Below, in pieces: positions 1-11,761 of a stretch of DNA of 64,000 nt. This DNA comes from Chimonanthus salicifolius. Lineage: Eukaryota > Streptophyta > Magnoliopsida > Laurales > Calycanthaceae. The position numbers and the translations under genes are program-made. Position 1 is the stretch's first letter, and every line of letters starts with the position of its first letter. The stretch spans positions 61,197,413 through 61,261,412 of the forward strand of contig CM023541.1 of the NCBI GenBank assembly GCA_013350335.1, read 5' to 3'. The notes beneath the pieces were generated by a model, which searched no databases, was not told the origin of the DNA, and saw only the letters and a list, made by a program, of their open reading frames with translations.

Positions 1-614
1 AATAAAAGATAATAGATTGGAACAGGGGTCCGATTATCAGCCGATACAAATTGTATCGGCCGATATGCCTATATCTCGGTGGTTTTTGTTAAAAAAAAAA
101 AATGAAAAGAGAGAAATTTATCTGCCGAGACATCGGTCGATATCTCGTATTGACCGATACTGAGATTTCGACCCCTAGATTGGAGCATAATCAGCATAGT
201 AAAAATATATTGACCGATTTATATTGTATCAGTTGTAAAATATGCGAAATGACTGTATCGACCGATAACTCAATCGATATTGTATAGTATTGGTTAATAC
301 AACTTTTTAATATTTTAAAAACCTATTTCCATTGTTTTTTGTGTTAAATATTTTATTGGTATGCTTTTAAGAAGGTTTAAAAGCAAGTTCTTCTAAGGTA
401 TTACATCAATTTCAAACATTTTAAGTTTTTCAAATGTATTAGGTATTTGTTAATTCCATATATTTGCTTTTAAAATTTGAGCATTTTAAGTTATTTTCAT
501 CATTTTTTAATTTCGACTCTAAGATAATGTCACATCACGATTTTTGTGAAAATAATTTAATAAAATAGTATTTAGTAATGATGGAATTCAACAAAGAAGA
601 CTTAATATGACTGA
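1..614. repeat. Left copy of a long direct duplication, segment A
   Basis: This stretch matches 23044-23626 in the same orientation, nearly base for base with scattered substitutions and small indels. It is A+T-rich and I see no gene in it. Its first 300 bases carry the CCGATAC / GATATCGG words that recur in several places in the window. The match starts at base 1, so the duplication may extend off the left edge. At 614 the two copies part: the right copy jumps to sequence equivalent to 4654. Confidence 0.85.
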
Positions 615-1236
615 TATAGTTTGTACAGTATTTGTGTGATTTTCCATAGTTTTTTTGAAAAACTAATGAAAGCCGAGTATTCTAGATAATTTCTATTTTG
701 GAGTTTCTTGTAGAAAAAAACTAATGAAATGTTTATAGAATTAAATGAAGATGCATTAATGTCATTAATATAGTTTTTAGGGTATTTGTGTGATTTTTCT
801 AATACTATATTTTTTTTTATAAGATTCATAATTTTTTACAACAAAAAAATTATAGATTGTAATAGAATATACATGTCACATGCGATAGTAGAGAAAATGA
901 ATTTCATATTATGTGTTTTATCATAATGGCCTCTTATTTTCTAAACTTTTATACATTTTTTATTTATTTTTAAGACATATTTTATTTGTAATGAAAATTT
1001 GACACTCAACATTCTAATAATCTATAAAAATAATATTTAAAAAAATATATTCACATTAATTTTTTTGTTTATATTTTTCCTAAAAAGAAGAAGAAAGAAA
1101 TCTTATCCGCCATAAATAACCGATATGTCGGCCAAGCGCATTTTAAATCCCTGGGTTGGAAGAGTCCGTATCCTTTGCAAAAACGTCCTACACCTGAAAA
1201 GCTTTTCATAACACTGTAGAATCTTAGGGCTACTTT

Positions 1237-1413
1237 TTTTTTTTTTTTTTTTTGAATTTATGTATGAAAAATTGTGGGATACCTAGCGTAAAACTCATAT
1301 GGGTGAACCTCTACCCCTAAGGCACACAAAGATTAGACTATGGATGCTCGAACCCATGACCTCCTGCTTTTTGAGGCAAGAGGTAAGCAGCTGAGCTACA
1401 CCATGTGGGTTTT
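1237..1413 (-). mobile_element. tRNA-derived SINE, minus strand
   Basis: Read on the minus strand this begins with a pol III box A-like stretch (TGGTGTAGCTCAGCTG), followed by a box B (GGGTTCGAGCATCC), a tRNA-unrelated body and a terminal poly-A tract, seen as the poly-T run at 1237-1253 on the plus strand. It is flanked by a perfect 13-bp target duplication, TTAGGGCTACTTT, at 1224-1236 and 1414-1426. Box order, A-tail and long flanking duplication are the hallmarks of LINE-mobilised SINEs. A second, older member lies at 45025-45187. Confidence 0.85.
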
Positions 1414-2793
1414 TTAGGGCTACTTTGTATATTAATGAAAGATTTTTTTATGTAGTTATGCTTAAAATTTCACTTTATTATAATTTTTTACTCATCTTAT
1501 ATATAAATTTAAAAATTGATTGTTGATATTCATATAATAAATTATAATTTTAAGGAACAATTTTCATTTTAGCCTTCTTTTATATATAGGATGGTCAAAG
1601 ATTTAGAGTGGTCAGTTTTTGTAAATGAGAGAGAATTTCTATGATTTAGTCTAGTAAGTGAAGTTCACAATCAGGCTGTTTTATGTCCATTAAAATATCA
1701 CATTGCTTTGTTCGTGTTTGGATTCTTCGCAAACGGGATTCAAGTTCTTATTTTTACAATTTTAGTTGTGGCCAATAAACGTGAATCACAGAAGGTCGTT
1801 ATTGGCTAATTTTTTAAAATGGTATTTTTTTTTAAAAAAAATGAAAAAACTTATCACAATTCATGGGAAGCTCAAGATTATTTACTTAAGAAATATGATA
1901 TATACCTATTTAGAGTAACAACAAGAAAGATGTATGATATTAAAAAAAAAAATTCTTTCTATCTCTCTCCTAAGATTTCCCTTTGACCCCTTTATATTAT
2001 AACACTTATATTGTTATTCTATTTATATTTGTTTAGTTAAGGGTACCTATAAGAGAGATTTTTTTTCACAAAAAGTGAGAAGGTAAAATGGAATTGAGAA
2101 GGTAAAGCGGGATTTTTTAAAAAAAATTGAACTTTTACGTGAGATAAAAAAATTCTCCCGTATAAGAATGTTTATCCTTAATTAATTATGATTTACGTAT
2201 AATTTAAATAAGAATTGTTATATCTTTTTACCGAGACACTAACTTTGTATGGACGTGCTGGAGGAGAATTTCTACCAAAAAGGGTTTTACTTTGGAAGTC
2301 AAAGACGTCCTCGATGTATGAAAATTGACTTCTAGAACAATTTTTGGTGATTCTTAAAAGACTTTTGTATGGTCTTGTGCTTGTTTCTTAAGCCACCGCA
2401 TTTGCTGGCTTGTCTAGGCCTTAATATAAAATTGATCACCAATTTTTGTAGTAGATCCGTTATACTTGTGTCATTGGCTTACAGAAGATGGTCATTCAAC
2501 TAAATAAAGATGTTTTTTCATCCTTTAATGAATATTAATAGAAAAGCATCATGTGTGAGAGTGACAAAGGGTGATAATAATTTTTTTTGTCTAAACTATT
2601 TAATAAGTGCGTGCTGTATTATATTGTTGTAAAAAGGAAAACTATAAGCATAGTAGTAAGAAATAACATAAGCATTTTATTCATTGGAATCACAAATAGT
2701 AGACTAATTCATGCAAGATCCTCAAAGCAGGGTGAAAAATTGGGTCCGGACGATAAATTTCTCTCTCTTCTTTTTTTTTTTGGAAAATATCGG

Positions 2794-2815
2794 TATATAT
2801 ATATATATATATATA
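2794..2815. repeat. (TA)n microsatellite
   Basis: Uninterrupted TA dinucleotides, about 11 units. Confidence 0.9.
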
Positions 2816-2870
2816 ATAAAAAATAAATAAAAGACCCAAATGGAAGTTATTTTTTTTTAAAAAAATTGAA

Positions 2871-3040
2871 AACGTAAATATCGACTGATATCTAGGCCGA
2901 TATTGATCCGATATGGGCTGATATTGGCTGAGATATCAAATCGGGCCTACCACTGATTTGAATTTTTTTAAAAAAGATACCGATATTAATAATATTGACT
3001 GATATCGATCTGATATATATGTCGATATTATTATTCCTGC
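2871..3040. repeat. CCGATATC-rich dispersed repeat
   Basis: This stretch is dense in words such as GGCCGATATTG, CTGATATCG and CCGATATT. Similar word clusters occur at 1-290, 14330-14540, 23080-23300, 30810-30990 and 32160-32320. The last lies inside a hAT-like MITE, so this is probably a diverged relative, though I could not find terminal repeats here. Confidence 0.5.
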
Positions 3041-4009
3041 CTCAAAGCCTTGTATTAATGGACTGAGCCCAGCATATATTTGGGTGATTCGGCCTTCATC
3101 TAAATTGTCTTTTGATAGAGCCTCATTTCCTGTAGACAAAATAATACAATTTCCCTATCATACTAAAATATAAATAAAGACTAAGATGAAAAATAAGAAA
3201 GAGTAAGAATAGTAAATGAAGAAGGTCATCATCTCCTCAAGCCTCCTGCTTCATATATCAATTATCTCCTTCCCACCGTTCAATCTTTATCTTCTCCGCA
3301 TCTCTTCTGCAGAGGCACCACACAACACACAAGGTCGTCATATACGAAGCATCATGTCAGCAAAGTATTCCAGCATTCCATCATTTATCATTTAGATTAA
3401 TCATTCACTCTAGTCAGTTAAATAATTATATTAAAAAAAATTGATATGGGCACCCTCATTTTTTTTTTCATAAATGGGCTCATAGTGTTTTGCTTAACAT
3501 AAATGGCAGAAATCTCTTTAATTAAGTTTTGGTATAAGACATAATTATCATTTTAAAAAGTTTTTATTATTTAAATTAAACTAAAGCATTAAATAATGTT
3601 CTTGTCCGTGCAAATGATTTCACACTTGAGACACAAATCATATTTTGCTATCTTCTTGGGCTTTTGGAATTTGGAGGTTTTATGATGGATAATTCAATGT
3701 ATGTCTTCTGCTACACAAATGCAATAATAACATATGCTAAAATATCGAAAACTATAATGTGATATAACTGAGCCAAAAGTTTTTAGATTTAATATTTATT
3801 TTAATGAAATCTACCATTTTATCGAGCATATTTATTTTACTAAACTAAATAGAGATTATTGACATGTTGAATGTAAGAAACATGTTTTATTTATTCATTT
3901 AATTTAAACCAAAAAAGTATACAATAGATAATTACCTCTATTTCAAGTGTTTATTTTTTTTTTTTCTAATTTAAATTCATTAGCTATATATTTATTGAAT
4001 AATTATATA

Positions 4010-4492
4010 TTAATTTCTTACTCTGGTGCTAGTTACCTTGTTGCAGACAATGAGACGGCAAGCTGCAAACATGAAGATGCTAAATAGAATCAAGGCAACA
4101 ACAGTTACGCCCACATAGAGATGGCGCCATCCCCTCATTTGAGTATCGAATTCCAGTTTCTTTGTGGGCATTTGTCCATCATCCATTGATTTCCACTTAT
4201 TCAGTAGCTGTTCCCAGTCATCGTAGAGAGCTTCCTTGGTTCTGAGGTATTTGATGATGGTATAAGCGAAGGCAAAGCCATTTACAATAGCTGCCATAAG
4301 AGAGAGTATGAAGGGGATCCACCAGTGCTTGCATTCCAGAGACGAGCCTTGTGAGATTGCAGCGAAAACCACACCTTGGAAGACAAGGTAGAAGTTGGCA
4401 AGCTGATAGATGCTATTTTCTAAATGCTGGACTCGCCTCTCTTGCCGCTCGCATATGGCTTCCAACAGCTGTACTTCTTCCCTAGGCGACAT
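4010..4492 (-). CDS. Uncharacterised plant three-helix membrane protein, 160 aa
   Basis: This is a single-exon frame of 160 aa. The start is the ATG at 4492 (MSPREEVQLL); the frame stays open upstream but with no further ATG, so that part is read as 5' leader. Residues about 8-30 form a charged, probably coiled stretch (RQERRVQHLE). Three hydrophobic segments follow: about 28-47, about 57-80 (after a WWIP motif) and about 124-148, with a charged loop between the second and third. A paralogue at 18362-18865 shares the RQE-RVQ-LE start, the motif FYLVFQGVV and the WWIPF-LSL block. Similar small plant proteins exist in databases without an assigned function, to my knowledge. The 5' flank (4654-5788) is duplicated near 23.6-24.8 kb, but there without this coding region. 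Strong paralogue conservation supports a real gene; its function is unknown. Confidence 0.8.
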   Translation of the reverse strand: MSPREEVQLLEAICERQERRVQHLENSIYQLANFYLVFQGVVFAAISQGSSLECKHWWIPFILSLMAAIVNGFAFAYTIIKYLRTKEALYDDWEQLLNKWKSMDDGQMPTKKLEFDTQMRGWRHLYVGVTVVALILFSIFMFAACRLIVCNKVTSTRVRN

Positions 4493-4653
4493 GTTGATCG
4501 TTGCCTGCTTTTCCTTTGGACGATAGGGAGACGACGGGAAAAGGGGATTTAATGGTAAAATAAAGAAGGTGGGAAACAGGGAGGCCACGGAGTTCTCACT
4601 GGCAGCAACAGGGTGTTTGGAGTCTGGGCGTTCTCACAGGCAGGCGGAGCGGC

Positions 4654-5788
4654 GAGAAGGGAGCAGAGGCGGACGGAGGAAGGCGGCACGGCAGCAAGGC
4701 AAGAACGGACGGGACAGTGAGAGGGAGCAAACAGATCTGGGATGAAGCGCTCTCCTACGACTTGTTATCTTACATAAGCTGAGTCAAGTCAATTCGTTGA
4801 AACTTCAAACAATCTCTCTGTCTCTCTCTTAAATGTAGACTACGACTACGTTGGGGAAATAGCTAATTAAGAAATAAATTATTTCTAATGATGTCAATTA
4901 AATTTTATTAACTATTATTTATAATATCAAATATAATCATTGAATAATATTTTTATTTATAATATTTAATTAAGTATTGAATTTATATTAAATAAAATCC
5001 AATTTAAATTATTTTTATAAAATAAATAATAACGTTTTGAATAATTTAAATTTTCTTATCAAGGAAACCGTCCACAACAGGAAGCAAGCAACCCCTTTGG
5101 GCTTTTTGTAGTTCAGTATTTTAGATTTGATAAAAGGTGAGTGACGCTTAATTTAAAAGGTCATTGCTATGAATAGAAAGTAAAAAAATTAATTAATAAT
5201 TTAATTTAAACACAATGGCTTCCTTTAAATAAATATAGACTCTCTTTGCTTTGCATATTTTACCGACTCTGATCTTTGCTTTGCGCGGAATGTAATTGAC
5301 TCAGGAGAGAGGAAAGTCCAAACACGAATGTATAGAGAGAGAAAATTTGTGTGAAAAGAAGACTTTAACGGCCAACGACATTAAATTATTCATGAAGCGA
5401 ACCTGCCTCGTATTTACTTGGCTTAAGGAAAAGTCATCTTTTGGCAATTTTCGTAAGAAAGTTCTTGTCCTTTGTGGACGACCTTTCAAAGGAGACGAAA
5501 AACCTTTGGAGTTCTTTGAGAACCCGAGTGTTGCCACGAATCATCGGATGGCTGATTAAAAAATGTTGACCCTTTTTGAGCATTTCAATTTCTTTTATCA
5601 TTTTAAATTATAAGTTAAAGTATAAGATGTGAAAAAGTTATTTACTAATTTTACTAGATTAAATGTCATTTTAGTTTGGCCACACTATATCTTTTATAAT
5701 TTGTGACCTATAATAAAAATTACATTAAGTGTTCTTGAATTAAAGTCTGTAGCCATAGATGAAATGTAAAATATACCGAAGATTTAAA
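4654..5788. repeat. Left duplication copy, segment B: 5' flank of the membrane-protein gene
   Basis: This matches 23625-24784 in direct orientation. It begins in the G+C-rich leader of the 4010-4492 gene and continues through A+T-rich upstream sequence to the target site of the MULE, including the first 9-bp target duplication at 5780-5788. Open frames on both strands around 5296-5559 are not supported: they are broken in the duplicate. The right copy has an extra short partial repeat just after its junction. Confidence 0.85.
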
Positions 5789-6143
5789 GGCTCGGCATTT
5801 AGACACTGCACTATTCTGTTAGTAGAAACTGAATTTCAGATTTTGAGTGGAAATTATGATTCTACCCTTCCGCACGAAATCAACCAATCGATTTTGCAAC
5901 GCATTTTCGCTTTGATAGATCGATCTGAGGCATATACGATCGATCAGACAGTTCATTTTCGAATCGATCTATTGATCCTAACACGAGATTCAATCGATCG
6001 CACGGTCCTATGGGATTGTGCGATCGATTTTAACTGAGAGGTCGACATTTTGACAGTCGACCTCTCCTATCAAGATCGATCGATCAATTTGTTGTTTAGG
6101 GCAAGATCGATCGCACGATCACAGAAATCGTGCGATCGATCTT
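5789..6143 (+). repeat. MULE left terminal inverted repeat
   Basis: This is about 355 bp inverted relative to 11762-12277. It is very rich in ATCGATCG and contains its own short dyads, for example GATCGATCGCACGAT followed by its complement at about 6102-6143. A GAGAGGTCGAC / GTCGACCTCTC dyad lies near 6037-6067. The expected transposase binding and promoter sites lie in such repeats in other MULEs. Confidence 0.85.
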
Positions 6144-6466
6144 CCACTCAAAACTGAGTATAAGTTCAATCGCGCCCCTTTTCCCTTTCATTCTTCGTTT
6201 CCATCTCGCCCCTTTCGAAACCCTACTCCCTCAGGACCCCGATTTCTAAATCTTCTCCCTCAAAACCTCCCCAATTTCGAAATCTTCTCCCTCAAAGCCC
6301 TTTCTACACCCCTCTCACTCAAACCCCTCTCTCTCAAACTCCTTTCCAAACTATTTTCCCTCAAACCCCAAACCCTCTTTTCAAAACGAACAACTCCACT
6401 ATTTGAAGATACTCTATCAAATCTCCTATATTGATTTGAAGGTATCTCTCAGAAGCTACTCTCTCA

Positions 6467-8590
6467 ATGTCCGAGCCAGAATTAAAGGTAACTCTTTCTC
6501 AAACCCAAGACTCTCAAAATTTCTTTGAAAATAGTACTGTGGATTGTGAGGGACTTTTATCCACATTTGTTGAAAATGATGAGATTGTTGAGAATGATAT
6601 TGTTGACAATGAGTTTGTTGAAAGGTGTTTTTCAAGTCGTGACGATTTAGTGAAACATGTTAAGGAGGTTTCCATTGCGCAAGGATTTGTAGTTACCATT
6701 AAGAGGTCATGCAATAAAAGCAATGTAGTTATTCTTGGTTGCGATAGAGGGGGTACATATCGTAGCACAGTTAATTTGAAAGATGATGAGAGGAAGAAGA
6801 AAACATATTCTCACATTATTAATTGTCCATTTGAAGTGAAAGGGAAACAAATTGTTGATGTGTTATGGAAGTTGACTATAAAAGATGTAGAGTACAATCA
6901 TGATCTCATGAGCGTATTAGAAGGTCATCCTAGTATAAGGTGTTTTTCAGATGAAGAGAAGAGAATGACCATTGAAATATATAACAACAATGTACCACCT
7001 CGGCAAATTATGACGACCCTTCGAAACGAGAATCCAGATATTGGAGTATCATCTACTAATTTGTACAATTTCTTAGCTTCGGTTCGAAAAGAGCAACTTA
7101 GAGGTCGTAATTCAATTGAAGTCTTGTTAGAAGATCTTAAAGAAGGTGGTTACCAATATTTTCTCAACTATGACAGTTAAGGTCATTTATCTCATCTTTT
7201 CTTTACACATCCACTGTCAGTTGTACTTACGAAGAGCTATAATAATTTATTTCTCATGGATTGCACTTACAAAACCAACAGATATCATAAGTCATTGCTT
7301 AATATCGTTGGTATCACAAGTTTCAACAAGAATTTTTACTCATGCTTTGCATTTATGAGGAATAAAAAATTTGAAAATTACGTATGACCATTATAGATGT
7401 TCAAGAAGGTATTAGGAGTAGATCATGATCGACAAGTTTTTTTGACCGATAGAGATTTGGCATTGAAGAATGCCATTGATTCATAGTTCCCTAATGCGGT
7501 ACATATCTTGTGTATTTGGCACATCAACAAGAATATTCTTGCTCATTGTAAGCCTCTTTTCAATAAAGTGAAAGAATGGAATGCATTTTTTTACCCAATG
7601 GAATGACTTGGTCGAGTTTCCATCTGAAGTTGCATTTAATGAAGCGTTTGAGGTATTTAAACAAGATTTTTGAGATTATTCGAATGCAGTGAATTATATA
7701 AGAAGGACATGGATCCCACATAAGAAGCAATTCGTCAAGGCATGAATCGGTTGGAGTTTACATTTTCAAAATGCAGCAACTTCAAGGGTTGAAGGTGCAC
7801 ATTCAGTGTTAAAACGATATATAGCTAACCCCACTAGCGATCTATATGTTGTCCGAAGGAAGATATCCCATACCATTGAAAATCAGTTTCAAGACTTCAA
7901 GATTCAAATGGAGGATGAAAAAATCCGGTTTGCTCTTACTGTTTCGATTCTTTTTTTTATGAAGTGAACGGCAGAGTATCACAATTTGCATTATCTGAGG
8001 TTTACAAGCAATATGTTATACTAATAAACAAATCATTTTTATCCAATTATACACATGAGTTTACAGCTTCCATGGGCTTACATTGTGCTCACAGAATGTA
8101 ATGGATGAACAAGTTACATTTGGATCAGATCCATCCACAATGGAGAATTGATTTCATTTCATTTGACGACTTGAACATTGAAATAAATCGACCTGGGGAT
8201 GAATTAGATGTACACTGGGAAGGCATTAAGAAAAAATATAGAAACATGTCTACATTTGATTAAGAGGAGCTCCGAGATCATATCCAAGATCTTGCCGGTG
8301 ATGATATGCATATCAGCAAACCTATTATGCAGTACAGCAGAGGACGTCATACAGGTTCAAAGAATTCAAAGGGTCAAACATCTAGAAGACGAGATCCTTC
8401 TGCATTTGAGATTGTAGACAATCAATTGAATGGAAAAATATGTGGGTTATGCAAAAATATTGGTCATACGAAGAGAACCTGTCCGAATAGAAGTGTTGCA
8501 CAGGCATCTTGCAGTGTAGATTTAAATGCTTTGCCTCAATCTCATGATTTCCATGAATTGCAAGCAACGAGTTTGTCTCAATTATCCTAA
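6467..8590 (+). pseudogene. MULE transposase, decayed
   Basis: The open frame 6467-7180 (ATG, MSEPELKV) encodes the N-terminal DNA-binding region typical of plant MULEs, with LGCDRGGTYRS and a Cys/His-containing block. The same frame continues past a TAA at 7178 into the catalytic region: MDCTYKTNRYHKSLLNIVG (first Asp), then FLTDRDLALKNAI (second Asp), then IWHINKNILAHCK. It is interrupted by stops at 7385, 7394 and 7484. A frameshift in a T-run near 7590 follows. Further on, SRVEGAHSVLKRY (region of the catalytic Glu) and a CX2CX4HX4C zinc knuckle (CGLCKNIGHTKRTC, about 8441-8482) are recognisable. At least five nonsense or frameshift lesions mean no functional enzyme is made from this copy. 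The family normally cuts and pastes DNA with MULE ends in the nucleus. Confidence 0.9.
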
Positions 8591-8902
8591 GTAAGTTTAT
8601 TTTACATAAGATGCATATTTACATTTTCATTCATATAGAATAAGGTGAAAAATACTAACACGTACTCCTTTTTCCACAGCCGACTGGTTCTTATGACTTT
8701 TATGACGATTCGACATATACCTCTAGTGATCTTAGAGATCCTGGTGAATTCCAGTATTGGTGGAATCAGTGATGGGTGTCTATCATTTTTTCATGTATTC
8801 AGTTGCAAGAATGTATTTTATTTGCAAAAAGTTGTATTAATTTTAATTCTGATGTACTGAAATATATATTCAAGTAACAATTGTTATTTTAAATAAATCC
8901 AA

Positions 8903-9377
8903 CATTGAGTGGCTTGTTACGAAATATGGGACCTTTGCGTGGGGCTTTCACTAAATATGAGACCTTAGAGTGGTTTGTCGCTAAACATGGTACCTTTGAG
9001 TGGTGGTCTTTCACTAAATATGGGACCTTAGAGTGGATTGTCGCTAAACATGTGACCTTTGAGTGGTCAGTCAACAAGTATGGGACCCAGGTTGTTTACT
9101 CTAGCATTCTTTGACAAATTTCCTCACTAATGATTAAAATTTTTCTTTAATCAGGCCATCTGATTTTTAAGGTCCCATACTTGTTTACTGACTACTCAAA
9201 GGTCTCATGTTTAGCGACAATCCACTCTAAGGTCCCCATATTTAGTGAGAGACCACCACTCAAAGGTGCCATGTTTAGCGACAAACCATGAAACCCATAT
9301 TTAGTGTCAGACCACTCAAGGGTCTCATATTTAGTGACAGACCATTCAATGCTCCCATATTTACTGACAGACAAAGG
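8903..9377. repeat. Inverted minisatellite (hairpin) inside the MULE
   Basis: On the left arm (8903-9087) short units alternate: CACTAAATATGGGACCTTAG, then GTCGCTAAACATG with ACCTTTGAGTGG. On the right arm (9171-9377) the same units appear as the reverse complement. About 83 bases separate the arms. A transcript through this region from either convergent MULE gene could fold into an imperfect double-stranded stem of roughly 180 bp. Small open frames here are by-products of the repeat. Confidence 0.85.
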
Positions 9378-9590
9378 GTCGCATGTTCATTCAGTTGTTT
9401 ACAAACAAACCATTCACCATGTTTATTCAAATAGATGAAAGAGTGCATAAAAAGAAATCATTCACTATGTTCATTCTAGATTAACAAAAGATGTCATAAA
9501 AAGAAAACATTCACCATATTCATTCAAAATTTACAACATTTACATATGAATATCAAAATATAAAAATTACAAAAATTTCAAATAAAACGG

Positions 9591-11481
9591 CTATTCGGAG
9601 GCAAGAGCTGGGGCAAATGTAGAAGCAGGTGCAGATGAAGGAAGTGCATCAACATCAATAAGAGTAGGATCTGATGCAGGACGTGCTGATGCAGTATCAG
9701 GAGGTGCTGGTGCAGATGAAGGAGGTGCTGGTGTCGATGAAAGAGGTCCTAGTGTCGATGAAGGAGGTCCTGGTGCAGATGAAAGAGGTGTTGGTGCAGA
9801 TGAAGGAGGTTCTGGTGCAGTATTAAGAGACTTAGGTCGTTCCAATGGAAGACGTCCAATCGCACTCTGCATGGGGCCAGTCAAACGCATTTGACGAGTG
9901 GGGCCTGTAGGACAAGGCTGAATGGGGCCAGTCGAACAAGGCTGAATGGGGCCAATCTGACGAGGCTGAGTGCTGTCAGTCGGGCGAGCCTCTATGGTGT
10001 CAGTGGACGAAGAGGCAATCCCCCAAGATCGATTTATCATCGATTCACCTAAGAAACATCTTACAGTCCTGGATGACGATTCGCGTCCAAGATGTGTTCG
10101 TATTCCTTCATTTTGCATTAAAAGAACAGAGTTTCTCATTACATCTATCACGTGATTATCCAAATTATTCAGCCTTCTCATCGTCATTCCAACCAACTCA
10201 CCATTTTTCTTATCAATTTTTGCATTCATCCTCCCTTCCATCTCAGCCAATTTATCGTCAACCATTCCTTCAAGCCTTCCAATCATTCTTACTTCCATTT
10301 CAGCCAATTTTTCATCAACCATTCTTTCAAGCCTTCTCATAAGTCTTTTTTCAATCTCAGCAAATTTCACATCAATTTTTTCATTCAGTTTTTCTATGTT
10401 GTCAAGAATTAGCATAGTACTGATTCCTGTATCATATGCCTCTGCCCTCCCAACTTCAGGTGCCTCTGCCCCCCGAACTTCAAGTGCCTCTGTCCCTCCA
10501 ACTTCAGGTCTGTCACCCTCCTCCTCAGGTGCCTCAGCCTCAATAGGAGCATGTTCTACTTTGGGAACCCAACGTGCATTGTCGAGTTTGAATCTCATCT
10601 TGCCCAAAGTAGACGCATCGAATATATCGATTTTCTTCAAAGCTATTTTCTCTTCGGGGGGGGGGAGGGGGGGGGGAGGGTGATTCTTTTTTGTCGAAAC
10701 AAGTATGACAAAAATAAACCATATGGAATGCTACATTTTCTAATCTTACAACAAGCAACCATGTGTTTTATGATGATGAAGGAGATATCAATTTGCTTGC
10801 CATTCAAAATGCACCATATGAGGAAATTATCAAAATACGGCACCTGATTACTAAGCCCTTTTCTAGGTAAAATATTCTTCCTAATAATGTAATATACAAT
10901 TCGAACTTCTAGGATTAGCTCCATCAGCGTGGGCTTATCTCCTTTGGCACTATCACTCCGCTCACACATTTGGGTCATGACCTCTAAGGGAACGAATCAA
11001 CAACATCGGTGGGCCATGCATTTGCTTTATACTTCGAAATAGTGGCACTGGGAAACTGAAACATTCTGTCCAGTGCCTGTCCAGTGCCGAAATTGAAATC
11101 TCAATTTCTGTCCCCTTAACTTTGGACTTTATGGAATGTCTCGCCCGGTCTTCCGACATATTTGCATAAAATTCCTTCACCAATTTTGGATAAAAATCAT
11201 CTCTTATTCCCAGAAATTATCCCCATCCAAGTCTTTCAATATATTCATAGATTCTTAATTCAAATGCTGGAAAAAAAGATAAAGTCAATGATTTTACCAT
11301 AAATCATCGGTCGAGAATACAAATCCTCTTGGTCCAATGTGGCCACTTCCAAAGAGTTGAAGTGGTTGGAGTCGAAGGCCTCCGTCTCCGTAGGTGTCTC
11401 CGTCAATCTCGCTTTCTTCCCTCTCGATGAAGCCTACACCTTGGTCTTTCTCCCTCTCGATGTAGACCCTTGGAATGCCAT
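9591..11481 (-). pseudogene. Decayed 'putative plant transposon protein' gene (PF20167-like) carried by the MULE
   Basis: On the minus strand a likely start ATG is at 11481 (MAFQGSTSRGRK). Pieces in order are FDSNHFNSLEVATL, FPAFELRIYEYIERLGWG, YPKLVKEFYANM, VKGTEIEIS, then VYYIIRKNILPRKG, FLIWCILNGKQIDI and CSIPYGLFLSYLF. They match the layout of the plant domain called putative plant transposon protein (Transposase_32), as I recall the family. A 349-aa open frame ends the gene (9591-10640), with a charged coiled-coil stretch and a Pro/Ser/Ala-rich tail of PSSAP-type repeats. Breaks seen: a stop after REETK-like leader sequence, a frameshift near 11280, a TAA in GWG-stop-FLGI, a frameshift between 10978 and 11100, and one at the G-run 10657-10680. 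The function of the family is not known. Confidence 0.7.
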
Positions 11482-11761
11482 GTGGAAAGAGGGCTGTAAA
11501 GGAGAATCGGTTTGGTCGATCGATTGGAGAATAATAAATCGGAGAAGACGAAGAGAAAGGGTTTTCGAAGAGGGCAAAATCGATCGGTTGGAAGAGGGGA
11601 GAGGGAAGATCAATCGATTTGGAGAATCGTGTGGTCGATTTGGTGAAGAGAAAAGGGTCGATCGATCGATTGGAGAAGAAGAAGAGAAAGGGTCTTCGGT
11701 TTCGAGGGTTTCAATCACAGGGAAGGGCGAAAAGATCGATCGATTTTTATATATAAGTTTG

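Larger units (their letters stand above)
615..4009. other. Gene-poor A+T-rich interval with small repeats
   Basis: Apart from the SINE at 1237-1413, the TA microsatellite at 2794 and the CCGATATC-type repeat at 2871-3040, I see only A+T-rich sequence without a convincing reading frame. This interval is absent from the duplicate copy near 23.6 kb. Confidence 0.6.

Noticed and set aside
4493..4588. Extension of the 160-aa protein upstream to a GTG codon
   Set aside because: No ATG lies there and the residues are not shared with the paralogue; the ATG at 4492 is the better start.
5296..5559. Overlapping open frames on both strands upstream of the MULE
   Set aside because: The duplicate at 24.3-24.6 kb carries frame-breaking indels and stops in both, and neither resembles a known family.
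10073..10412. Plus-strand frames inside the MULE passenger gene
   Set aside because: They are antisense shadows of the coiled-coil repeats of the minus-strand frame 9591-10640.
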